Positions 1 through 6,335 of a stretch of 6,486 nt of DNA are shown piece by piece. The notes beneath the pieces are model-generated. The model made no database searches and was not told the DNA's origin. It saw only the letters and a program-made list of their open reading frames with translations. Every line of letters begins with the position of its first letter. The first letter of the stretch is position 1. This stretch comes from CAYFJO01 sp964343305 (GTDB taxonomy: Bacteria; Planctomycetota; Planctomycetia; Pirellulales; Pirellulaceae): NCBI GenBank assembly GCA_964343305.1, contig CAYFJO010000564.1, positions 1 to 6,486 of the forward strand. The letters are read 5' to 3'. Both the position numbers and the translations under genes were made by a program.

Positions 1-30
1 CAAGAAACGGTATTACAAGAAACGGTATTA
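1..30. repeat. 15-bp exact tandem repeat, two copies, at window edge
   Basis: The 15-base unit CAAGAAACGGTATTA occurs twice head to tail (1-15 and 16-30). More copies may lie to the left, outside the window. The unit is a multiple of three, so it could sit in a coding end. Plus frame 2 would read KKRYYKKRY followed by TAA at 29-31. Plus frame 1 would read QETVL twice and stay open to TGA at 100-102. I cannot tell whether either is a real protein end, so no gene is called here. Confidence 0.85.
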
Positions 31-94
31 ATTGAACACGATTCCGATTACAGGGTAGGAAGCGCATTGACGGGTCTCAGCGGCGTAGCATTCC

Positions 95-310
95 TTATTT
101 GAGCGTTAGCCGCTTCCGTCTCCGATACGCCGCCTGCCGGCACGCATTCGAACAGTACCACCGCTTCAAATCAAATTGGTCGGGCAACGGCGCTTCGCAA
201 TGAGCGCAGAACAATCCGCAATCTGTCGTGAAGTGCTTTTTCGCCTGCTCTGACGTATAGAATTGGTCTCCGCATACTTGGCATTGCCAGGGGAACGGGG
301 ACAGGCGCGC
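95..310 (-). pseudogene. Small double zinc-finger protein, 5' end missing
   Basis: The frame reads from just after an in-frame TAA (311-313) to the TAA at 95-97. Its convincing part starts at the Trp codon at 287-289 and spans 64 residues. Counting from that Trp, it has CQVC (Cys3, Cys6) with His19 and Cys24, then CAHC (Cys28, Cys31) with Cys46 and Cys50 in the motif WYCSNACRQAAYRRR. This looks like two zinc-binding modules followed by a basic tail (RRRKR). The CSxxCRxxAYRxR pattern is familiar from small bacterial zinc-ribbon proteins of unknown role; nucleic-acid binding is an inference. There is no ATG, GTG or TTG between the stop and the first zinc motif, only a CTG at 302-304. The 5' part coincides with a large inverted repeat. 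I therefore read it as a gene whose start was lost at that junction, although initiation at CTG cannot be excluded. Confidence 0.55.
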
Positions 311-347
311 TTAACGAGCCGTAAAAGAGCGCCTGTCCCCCCCGTTC
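293..347. repeat. Long imperfect inverted repeat, REP-like hairpin
   Basis: GGGGACAGGCGC (297-308) is matched exactly by its reverse complement GCGCCTGTCCCC (329-340), with a 20-base loop. The pairing extends through GAAC (293-296) with GTTC (344-347) after a bulge of three C. Just outside, CCCCGTTCTC is repeated in tandem (340-349, 350-359). There is no T-run, so a simple intrinsic terminator is unlikely. The shape and GC-rich stem suit a REP-type dispersed repeat or an element end. Its position between a gene with no start and a transposase fragment supports a mobile origin (inference). Confidence 0.7.
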
Positions 348-355
348 TCCCCCGT

Positions 356-612
356 TCTCGGAACTAGCATCTCAAAGGGTGTCTCCTCGACAACGTGCTC
401 GATGAGATCCGCCGAAAAATGCACCGAGTCGGCCAACACCATGATGGCTCCAGGTTCGGGCTGGAGCGCATCGGCTGCCATGTCCAGCAGTTCGATGCCG
501 GATTTGGTTGCTGTACAAGAGGGACTAGCGATCGTAAAGCAGACGGGTTGATGAGTGTCAGGATCCAGAGCGAAGAAAGTCTGCACGACCTTCCTTACGT
601 CCTGACAACGTG
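356..612 (-). pseudogene. DDE-type transposase fragment
   Basis: The minus-strand frame encodes about 85 residues resembling the middle of a DDE transposase. A segment QTFFALDPDTHQPVCFTIA is followed about 40 residues later by AIMVLADSVHFSADLIEHV and then TPFEMLVPR. The LAD-S-x-F-S-x-x-L-x-x-x-V pattern fits the strand carrying a catalytic Asp in many IS4/IS1182-like transposases, and the ALDPDTxxP segment precedes it as expected. Both the N-terminal portion with the first Asp and the C-terminal portion with the catalytic Glu are missing. The upstream limit abuts the stop of the neighbouring oxidoreductase gene, and the downstream limit runs into the inverted repeat before a TAA at 311-313. 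The frame also stays open upstream to 811, but that stretch lies antisense within the oxidoreductase gene and is a shadow. Family assignment is from recall of motifs only. Confidence 0.6.
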
Positions 613-623
613 ATTTCACGCAC

Positions 624-2000
624 TTACACGATTGCGCCCTGCTCGCGAAGTGTCGTTCGCAGCAACTCGACGTCAAGGTGACGCGGCGTGACGCATTCTT
701 TGATCGAAATGGCGGCTGCCGTTCCGGCGGCCTGGCCGGTTGCATAACACGGGGGGATGACTCTGGCCGAGGCAGCCCCTTCGTGGTCGGCCGAAATCGG
801 GCGGCCGGCAATCAGCAAGTTGTCGACTCCGCGCGGTACCAGACAACGGTAGGGGATCTCGTATTGATCCGCACGAATCCCCTCAAGCCGGCCGCGCGGA
901 CCCTGGGGGTCGTGGATGTCGACGGGATACGAACAGTGGGCGATCGCGTCGTCGAACCGGCTGCCCTCAAGCACGTCCGCTCCGGTCAGCACATAATCTC
1001 CCAGAATGTGCCGCGTCTCTCGCACGCCAACCTGGGCTCCCGTCTGAATCAGTTGCGCGTTTTCCAACCCAGGGCAGTGGGATCGGAAGAACCGAATCAG
1101 CTCCCACGCCTGCCGTCGACTTTCGATCTCCGCACGGGAGAGATCGTCAGGGTTGGTTCCGTCGATGTCGTGAACGCGGGTTGTGTTGACGCGCCATTGG
1201 CCGGGCGCCGGTTCGCGGTAAAGGTTCACATATTCGCGAGGCAGCTTCCACTCGCCACGCGCCTTGGCCTGCTGCACGATACACTCAAACAGTCGCTCGC
1301 CCGGATGCAGGATTTCGTGCTCGCGCATCCATGCCGTCACGCGCGCGTCGTCCACATTGCCAATGGTCAAGAACAGGGTGACCGGCATCATCCGGCCGTC
1401 TTCACGCCGGCCGACTTCATACGGAGCACCGGCCCGAACGGCGACGTCTCCATCGCCCGAAGTATCGATGACGACCCGCGGCCGCAGCAGGCCGAGTCCC
1501 GCCTTGTCGAGGATCGCGATACCGGCAATCTGCTCCGCCTGCATTACGACGTCCACGAACGACGTATGAAAACGAACTGTTGCACCGGCCTCACAGACCG
1601 CTTCGAGTGCGGCCATTTTGAGAGCTTCCACGTCAAACGGAGTCACGTTGGAGTGGCCCAGCTTGATAAACGACGACCAGGCTGAGCCGGCTTCCGTCAT
1701 CGCAGGATCCACGGCACCGTCAAGCTCGACCATCCGGTCTATGACCTCTTGGAAGATTCCAGCGACCAGTTGTCGTCTACCGTCAGCGCTATAGGACGTC
1801 ATGAACGGACCAACCAGGCCCGCCGTGGACGTGCCTCCCAGGAAACCATATCGCTCGACCAGTACGCTCGACACGCCGTTGCGCGCGGCAGCCGCGGCCG
1901 CGGCGATCCCCGCCGACCCACCCCCGATCACGGCGACGTCAGCCTCATCGCGCAGTGGAATGGTCCACGTTCGAGTGATTGTCTCGGGCTTTTCCGGCAT
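624..2000 (-). CDS. FAD-dependent oxidoreductase (FAD_oxidored type)
   Basis: This 458-residue protein begins its fold with a classical dinucleotide-binding motif: VAVIGGGSAGIAAA at residues 22-35, with Glu49 at the end of the second strand (VLVER) to bind the FAD ribose. YGFLGGTSTAGLVGP follows (51-65). The second FAD segment VVIDTSGDGDVAVRAGAP lies at 176-193. The C-terminal FAD-contact region NLLIAGRPISADHEGAASAR and CYATGQAAGTAAA lies at 394-428. GVRETRHILGDYVLTGADV (325-343) is typical of the FAD_oxidored family (PF12831), whose members are often mislabelled as xanthan lyase in planctomycetes. The expected role is a flavin-dependent redox step; the substrate is unknown. No signal peptide or membrane segment is visible, so it is probably cytoplasmic. 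The ATG at 1998-2000 is supported by GAAGGAA eight bases upstream. It is divergent from the beta-helix gene, with a 99-bp gap. The length is normal for the family and no broken residue is seen. Confidence 0.93.
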   Translation of the reverse strand: MPEKPETITRTWTIPLRDEADVAVIGGGSAGIAAAAAAARNGVSSVLVERYGFLGGTSTAGLVGPFMTSYSADGRRQLVAGIFQEVIDRMVELDGAVDPAMTEAGSAWSSFIKLGHSNVTPFDVEALKMAALEAVCEAGATVRFHTSFVDVVMQAEQIAGIAILDKAGLGLLRPRVVIDTSGDGDVAVRAGAPYEVGRREDGRMMPVTLFLTIGNVDDARVTAWMREHEILHPGERLFECIVQQAKARGEWKLPREYVNLYREPAPGQWRVNTTRVHDIDGTNPDDLSRAEIESRRQAWELIRFFRSHCPGLENAQLIQTGAQVGVRETRHILGDYVLTGADVLEGSRFDDAIAHCSYPVDIHDPQGPRGRLEGIRADQYEIPYRCLVPRGVDNLLIAGRPISADHEGAASARVIPPCYATGQAAGTAAAISIKECVTPRHLDVELLRTTLREQGAIV

Positions 2001-2099
2001 GTGTGCGGTTCCTTCGTTTGAGTATCATAGCTGAATTGAATCCGCGATGCCCTGCATCGGCGGAGAAACCTCCTTCAAGCCAGTCTTCGTGACACTCCT
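2001..2099. promoter_or_regulatory. Divergent intergenic region with two small hairpins
   Basis: This 99-bp spacer must hold the promoters of both divergent genes. CGATGC-CCT-GCATCG (2045-2059) is a perfect inverted repeat, extended by CCG (2042-2044) pairing with CGG (2061-2063) around one bulged base. GGAG-AAAC-CTCC (2062-2073) is a second, weaker stem directly beside it. A TATGAT box on the minus strand (2024-2029) could be a -10 for the oxidoreductase gene, but no good -35 is seen at the right distance. No convincing sigma-70 promoter is visible for the plus-strand gene, and there is no Shine-Dalgarno sequence close to its ATG at 2100. The hairpins could be operator or 5'-leader elements; this is inference. 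Confidence 0.4.
2009..2015 (-). promoter_or_regulatory. Ribosome binding site of the FAD oxidoreductase
   Basis: Read on the minus strand, GAAGGAA lies eight bases before the ATG at 1998-2000. It is a good Shine-Dalgarno match and fixes the start of the 458-residue protein. Confidence 0.7.
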
Positions 2100-4811
2100 A
2101 TGACGATCGCCCCATTCTGTGTACTTGCTGTTGTCCTTGCCGCTGTATCTGCAGAGCCCAAATCGGCGCAGGTCCAGCCCGTTCGATTCTTCGTTGACCC
2201 GCTGGGCGACGACACCTGGACGGGACGGCAACCGGAGCAGACCGGCGACGGCACCGATGGTCCGTTCAGGTCGGTTGTCAGGGCGCAGCGAGCCATTCGT
2301 GAATTGCGGCAACAAGGGCGGCTGACCACGCCGGTTACGGTGGCCATCCGCGGGACGCATCGATTGGCTGAACCCGTCGTCTTTGAGCCCCAAGACTCCG
2401 GCACGAAGGAATGCCCCATCACCTACACGGCTTATCCGGATGATCGTCCGGTGTTGTCGGGTGGGCGGCCGATCGCCAATTGGAAAAAAGGCGAAGGCAA
2501 ACTCTGGACGGCCCACATCCCCCAGGTCAAAGCAGGCAAGTGGTACTTTCGACAGCTTTTCGTTAACGGCAGACGGGCACACCGGGCGCGGAGTCCCAAC
2601 GAAGGTTTCTTCCGCGTCGCGAGCCTGGTTAATCCAAGAACCAACGCAAAGTGGAACGAAGGGGTCGACCGTTTTCACTTCAATCCGGGCGATCTCTGTG
2701 TCTGGCCCGATCTTCGCAACGTGGAACTCGTCGTGTTCCATTCTTGGAACACCAGCCGCGTACGGATTGCGGTCGTGGATCAGAAGGAAAACCTGGTCCG
2801 GCTCACCGGCCCGACGCATTTCCGTCCACTCGCCTGGGACCCGCAGCAACGTTACTACGTGGAGAACGTCCGCCACGCACTCGATGCTCCCGGTGAGTGG
2901 TTTCTCGACCGGGGCACCGGCACGCTCTACTACTGGCCGCTACCTGGCGAACAGATGACCGAAGCACGGGTCGTTGCGCCAGTGCTGCACAAACTCATTC
3001 AGTTTGCAGGTGATCCGGACGCGAGCCGGTTCGTCGAACACATTCGCGTTGTACGACTGTCGCTACAGCACGCCGACTGGACGTTGCCCGAGACAGGCTA
3101 CGGCGACCCACAAGCGGCGGTCACGGTGCCGGCGGTCGTGTCGGCCAACGGCGCGCGTCACTGCACAATCGAGCGATGCGAGATCGCCCATGTCGGCACC
3201 TACGGCATCTGGTTGGCGCGTGGCTGCAAGGACAACCGCATCGTGCAGAACCACTTTCACGATCTGGGAGCCGGCGGCGTTCGCCTCGGCCAGGACAAAA
3301 TGGCCCAAGCGGATGTCGCCGAATCGACCCGCAATCTGGTTGCCAACAACTACATCCACGACGGCGGCCACGTTTACGCCGCTGGCGTGGGCATCTGGGT
3401 TGCGCAGAGCAGCCACAACACGATTTCGCATAACGAGATTCACAGTTTCGACTACTCGGGCATGTCCTTGGGTTGGAACTGGAACGAGACGTCCAACCGC
3501 ACCCACCACAACCTAGTCGAACACAACCACGTTCATCATGTCCTGCGCGGCGTGCTGAGTGACGGCGGCGGAATTTACACATTGGGCACCCAAACCGGCA
3601 CGGTCATTCGCAACAACGTGTTCCACGACATCTTTCCCTACATGGGCAGTCCGGCCATGGCATGGGGCATCTACATGGACCAAGGCAGCAACGGCTTGCT
3701 GATCGAGAACAACATCGTCTACAACACCTTCACCGGCGGCATCATGAACACCGGCATGCGGCGAAACATCATCCGCAACAACATCTTCGCCCACAGTGCT
3801 CGGCAGGCCGTCTGGCGTTATAACTTTCAGGGCAATCCTCCCACCTCATTCGAACGAAACATTGTCTACCTGACTCAGGGCGATCTTTTTCACACCGATG
3901 GCGGCCGAGACGACACAGAGTCGAAGTGGGACCATAACCTGTTTTGGCGCACCGACGGCAAGGAGTTGTTGTTCTACGGAAACTCGTTTCACCAGTGGCA
4001 GGCCCAAGGGATGGATCGGCATTCGTTGGTGGCCGACCCGTTGTTTGTTGACGCGGCGGCGTGCGACTTCACGCTTGCCGGCGACTCACCGGCACGGAAG
4101 CTCGGCTTCGAACCGATCGACGTGAGCAATAACGGCTTGCAAGGACCGCCGGAGTGGGTTGCCCTGCCGCGCCAGGCAAAGTTTGCGCCCACGGTGCTGC
4201 CGCCCCTGCCTCTCCCTCCACCGCCGATCCCGGTGGACGACGGTTTTGAAGAAGTACCGCTGGGCGGGTCGCCCAAGCTTGCCCGGATTTACATGACGGG
4301 TGACGGCTCGATTCGCGTGACGGACGAAACCGCCGCCAGCGGCCGCCACGCCCTGAAATTTACCGATGCTCCGGGTCTGGAGCACGTCTGGGATCCGCAC
4401 ATGTTTTATACACCTCGATTTGGCGAGGGGAAGGCTCAACTCAGCTTCGACGTGCGCATCGAAAAAGGCGCGATCTTCGACCACGAGTGGCGAGACGCCG
4501 CCGCTCCCTACCACGTCGGTCCGGTGCTCAGGATCAACTCCGATGGAGCCCTGCTGGCAAACGGCAAGCCGCTGGCGAAAGTGCCGTTGGCCAAGTGGCT
4601 GCACGTCGAGATTGCGTGCCGTCTGGGAAAGAGCGCCGCTGCGAGCTACGACCTGACACTGATCCTGCCGGGCCAGGATCGGCAAACGTTCAAGCAGATC
4701 GCGTGCGGGTCGGCCAGATTCGCACAACTTGAGTGGCTCGGGTTTGTCAGCAGCGCGAGCAACAAGGCGGTGTTCTACCTCGACAACATGAAACTGATAT
4801 TGGCAGAGTAA
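2100..4811 (+). CDS. Secreted right-handed parallel beta-helix protein, probable glycoside hydrolase (GH141-like)
   Basis: This 903-residue protein starts with a short export signal (hydrophobic residues 4-17, likely cleavage after AVSA at 18), so it acts outside the cytoplasm. Residues 29-130 (FFVDPLGDD..., GPFRSVVRAQRAIREL, ITYTAYPDDRPVLSGG) form the N-terminal beta-helix entry found in large carbohydrate-active proteins. A pre-helix region (about 134-300) contains W-x-A-x-IPQ and RQLFVNGRRAHRARSPNEG. Repeated Asn-rich coils run from about 340 to 600 (IERCEIAHVGTYGIWL, NRIVQNHFHDLGAGGVRLG, LVANNYIHDGG, NTISHNEIHSFDYSGMSLG, LIENNIVYNTFTGGI). Conserved acids occur in SDGGGIYTLG (Asp488) and WGIYMDQGS (Asp527), placed like the catalytic pair proposed for GH141 enzymes; that assignment is inference from family recall. 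A Pro-rich linker (699-711, PLPLPPPPIP) leads to a C-terminal beta-sandwich-like module (about 714-903). The module contains HALKFTD and ends with VFYLDNMKL, and is perhaps for glycan binding. The start is weak: there is no Shine-Dalgarno sequence and no charged n-region. No in-frame ATG, GTG or TTG lies upstream before the stop at 2037-2039; a CTG at 2052 would add an HRRR-rich n-region. Alternatives are a polysaccharide lyase or a non-catalytic beta-helix protein. Confidence 0.88.
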   Translation: MTIAPFCVLAVVLAAVSAEPKSAQVQPVRFFVDPLGDDTWTGRQPEQTGDGTDGPFRSVVRAQRAIRELRQQGRLTTPVTVAIRGTHRLAEPVVFEPQDSGTKECPITYTAYPDDRPVLSGGRPIANWKKGEGKLWTAHIPQVKAGKWYFRQLFVNGRRAHRARSPNEGFFRVASLVNPRTNAKWNEGVDRFHFNPGDLCVWPDLRNVELVVFHSWNTSRVRIAVVDQKENLVRLTGPTHFRPLAWDPQQRYYVENVRHALDAPGEWFLDRGTGTLYYWPLPGEQMTEARVVAPVLHKLIQFAGDPDASRFVEHIRVVRLSLQHADWTLPETGYGDPQAAVTVPAVVSANGARHCTIERCEIAHVGTYGIWLARGCKDNRIVQNHFHDLGAGGVRLGQDKMAQADVAESTRNLVANNYIHDGGHVYAAGVGIWVAQSSHNTISHNEIHSFDYSGMSLGWNWNETSNRTHHNLVEHNHVHHVLRGVLSDGGGIYTLGTQTGTVIRNNVFHDIFPYMGSPAMAWGIYMDQGSNGLLIENNIVYNTFTGGIMNTGMRRNIIRNNIFAHSARQAVWRYNFQGNPPTSFERNIVYLTQGDLFHTDGGRDDTESKWDHNLFWRTDGKELLFYGNSFHQWQAQGMDRHSLVADPLFVDAAACDFTLAGDSPARKLGFEPIDVSNNGLQGPPEWVALPRQAKFAPTVLPPLPLPPPPIPVDDGFEEVPLGGSPKLARIYMTGDGSIRVTDETAASGRHALKFTDAPGLEHVWDPHMFYTPRFGEGKAQLSFDVRIEKGAIFDHEWRDAAAPYHVGPVLRINSDGALLANGKPLAKVPLAKWLHVEIACRLGKSAAASYDLTLILPGQDRQTFKQIACGSARFAQLEWLGFVSSASNKAVFYLDNMKLILAE

Positions 4812-4884
4812 CATCCGAACGATTTGCCCACGATACTCGGCTTTCCATCGCCCGTCGAAACGCTTTCAGATCACGGTCGTCCCC

Positions 4885-4913
4885 TTGCAACGTTGCAGGC
4901 GCTGTTGTATCAC
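4885..4913 (+). promoter_or_regulatory. Candidate sigma-70 promoter for the Gfo/Idh/MocA gene
   Basis: TTGCAA (4885-4890) and TATCAC (4908-4913) are separated by exactly 17 bases and each matches its consensus at four of six positions. Transcription would start near 4920, giving a leader of about 48 bases. The 156-bp gap after the beta-helix gene leaves room for an independent promoter, but read-through from upstream is also possible because no strong terminator is seen between them. Confidence 0.35.
4886..4897. promoter_or_regulatory. Perfect 12-bp palindrome, candidate LacI-family operator
   Basis: TGCAACGTTGCA is its own reverse complement, with a central CG. That is the symmetry used by LacI/GalR-type operators (half-sites facing a central CpG). 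It lies 70 bases before the start of the Gfo/Idh/MocA gene and overlaps the -35-like element of a candidate promoter, the position expected for a repressor site. No regulator gene is visible in the window, so the binding protein is inferred. Confidence 0.5.
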
Positions 4914-4953
4914 ACCTTCAGAAGCAACAATTCGAGCAGACCACCTTTGAATT

Positions 4954-4960
4954 GGGGGAG
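4954..4960 (+). promoter_or_regulatory. Ribosome binding site that decides the start at 4968
   Basis: GGGGGAG lies seven bases before the ATG at 4968. The open frame extends upstream to an ATG at 4824, but that codon has no such site. The 48 extra residues would also bury the RREFL export motif, so 4968 is the better start. Confidence 0.75.
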
Positions 4961-4967
4961 AACGATC

Positions 4968-6335
4968 ATGGCTCGTGTCAATCGTCGGGAATTCCTGGAT
5001 CGTTCAAAGCGGGCTGGGCTGGGGGCGGCTACCGGGTTGACGATCCTCAAAAACGCGCGATCGGCAAAGGGGACGCCGGCTGCCGACCAGGTCGTCATGG
5101 CAGTTGTTGGCTGCCGGCATCGCGGTCCCTCTCTGGCGTACGGTTTTGCCTCGCGCGACGATTGCGAGATTGCCTACTTCGCCGACGTCGATCCGGCAAT
5201 GTATGAGAAGTGGGGACCGCAAATTGCCGCTCGCCAGGGCGGCAGAAAGCCGCAATTCGCGCAGGACTTTCGCAGCCTGCTCGACGAGAAGACGCTCGAC
5301 GCCGTCATCATCGCCACGCCGACCCACTGGCACGCGCTGGCGAGTGTCTGGAGTTGTCAGGCCGGCAAAGACGTCTACGTCGAGAAGCCGCTCTGCCAAA
5401 ATGCCTGGGAAGGCCAGAAGATGGTCGAGGCGGCCCGCAAGTATAACCGTGTCGTTCAGGTCGGTACCCAGAACCGAAGCGCCCCGTACAACATGGCCGC
5501 CCGACAGTACATTGCTGACGGCAAGCTCGGCAAAGTTCACTACGTGCGTGTCCTCAACCAGAAGCTCTGGCCGAACTTTAAGATGGACCCCGACTCGGAA
5601 CCGCCCAAGGGATTCGACTGGGACATGTGGAACGGCCCGGCTCCCGCGCACGCCTACAACACGACGCTCCGCAACAAGTGGCACCACTTGTGGGACTACT
5701 GCATCGGCGATTTGGGCAACGACGGCATCCACCAGTTCGACCTGGCCCGCATGATCGTCGGCTTCGATCTTCCGCAGCACGTCTTCTGCACCGGCGGGCG
5801 GTTCAACACCGAAGGGGCCGCCCAGACGCCCGACACGCAGATCGCCACGTTCACTTTCGAAAACGATCTCGTCGTCACGATGGAGCTGACCCTTTACACG
5901 CCGTACATGCTCAAGATCGACCCGGTCGTCCGCAACGGCGACATGTTTCCGTACTGGCCGCAATGCACCACGCGAATCGAGATCTACGGCGACAAGGGCG
6001 TGATGACGGTCGGCCGCATGGGGGGCGGCTGGCAGGTCTTCGACCGGACCAAAGGTCGTAAGCCGGTCGTCAAGAGCCAGATGTACGGCCGCTTTCCCGA
6101 TGACGAGCACAAAGCAAACTTCATCGATTGTCTCCGCACGCGGCAAAAGCCGAACGCCGACATTGAAATCGGTCACCGCAGCCACTTGAGCCTGTTGTAC
6201 GCCACGATGAGCTACCGAAGCGGCAGCCAAAAGCTATTCGTCGATCCGAAAACCCAACACGTCGACAACGCCGACGCGATGAAGTTCTTCAAACGAGAAT
6301 ACCGCAGCCCATGGGCACTCGAAGAAACCGTCTAA
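4968..6335 (+). CDS. Gfo/Idh/MocA family oxidoreductase with Tat-type signal
   Basis: From the ATG at 4968 the protein is 455 residues, a normal size for planctomycete members of this NAD(P)-dependent sugar and inositol dehydrogenase-like family. NRREFL at residues 5-10, followed by a Gly/Ala/Leu-rich stretch to about residue 27, is a twin-arginine export motif, which suggests transport of the folded, cofactor-loaded enzyme across the membrane. The Rossmann domain opens with VVMAVVGCRHRGPSLAYG (42-59), a variant of the Gly-rich loop, with the acidic end of strand 2 at FADVDP (71-76). DAVIIATPTHWHALAS (111-126) and DVYVEKPL (135-142) carry the family hallmarks, including the EKP lysine (Lys140). 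VQVGTQNRS (163-171) follows. GDLGNDGIHQFDLARMIVG (247-265) holds the conserved His255 region of the C-terminal alpha/beta domain. The substrate is unknown; glycosidic oxidation or reduction of sugars is a known chemistry of the family. It follows the beta-helix gene in the same direction after 156 bp and has its own candidate promoter and palindrome. Confidence 0.93.
   Translation: MARVNRREFLDRSKRAGLGAATGLTILKNARSAKGTPAADQVVMAVVGCRHRGPSLAYGFASRDDCEIAYFADVDPAMYEKWGPQIAARQGGRKPQFAQDFRSLLDEKTLDAVIIATPTHWHALASVWSCQAGKDVYVEKPLCQNAWEGQKMVEAARKYNRVVQVGTQNRSAPYNMAARQYIADGKLGKVHYVRVLNQKLWPNFKMDPDSEPPKGFDWDMWNGPAPAHAYNTTLRNKWHHLWDYCIGDLGNDGIHQFDLARMIVGFDLPQHVFCTGGRFNTEGAAQTPDTQIATFTFENDLVVTMELTLYTPYMLKIDPVVRNGDMFPYWPQCTTRIEIYGDKGVMTVGRMGGGWQVFDRTKGRKPVVKSQMYGRFPDDEHKANFIDCLRTRQKPNADIEIGHRSHLSLLYATMSYRSGSQKLFVDPKTQHVDNADAMKFFKREYRSPWALEETV

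Noticed and set aside
1..30. Start of a CRISPR array
   Set aside because: The 15-bp units are directly adjacent with no spacers, and no cas gene is present.
293..347. Inverted repeat read as a rho-independent terminator
   Set aside because: There is no T-run on either side and the 20-base loop is long, so a REP-like element fits better.
395..613. 72-residue plus-strand open frame
   Set aside because: It is antisense to the transposase fragment, and its translation resembles nothing recognisable.
678..1685. 335-residue plus-strand open frame
   Set aside because: It lies antisense to the FAD oxidoreductase gene, which has clear FAD motifs. The translation shows no recognisable domain and is a by-product of GC-rich codon use.
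2025..2876. 283-residue minus-strand open frame
   Set aside because: It lies opposite the signal peptide and N-terminal part of the beta-helix gene and shows no motif or ribosome site.
4824..4967. Upstream extension of the Gfo/Idh/MocA frame (48 extra residues)
   Set aside because: There is no ribosome site before 4824. The candidate promoter and palindrome lie inside this stretch, and the twin-arginine motif is N-terminal only with the start at 4968.
5004..6230. 408-residue minus-strand open frame
   Set aside because: It is the antisense shadow of the Gfo/Idh/MocA gene. The Val/Asp/Arg/Leu-rich translation has no domain logic, while the plus strand carries all family motifs.
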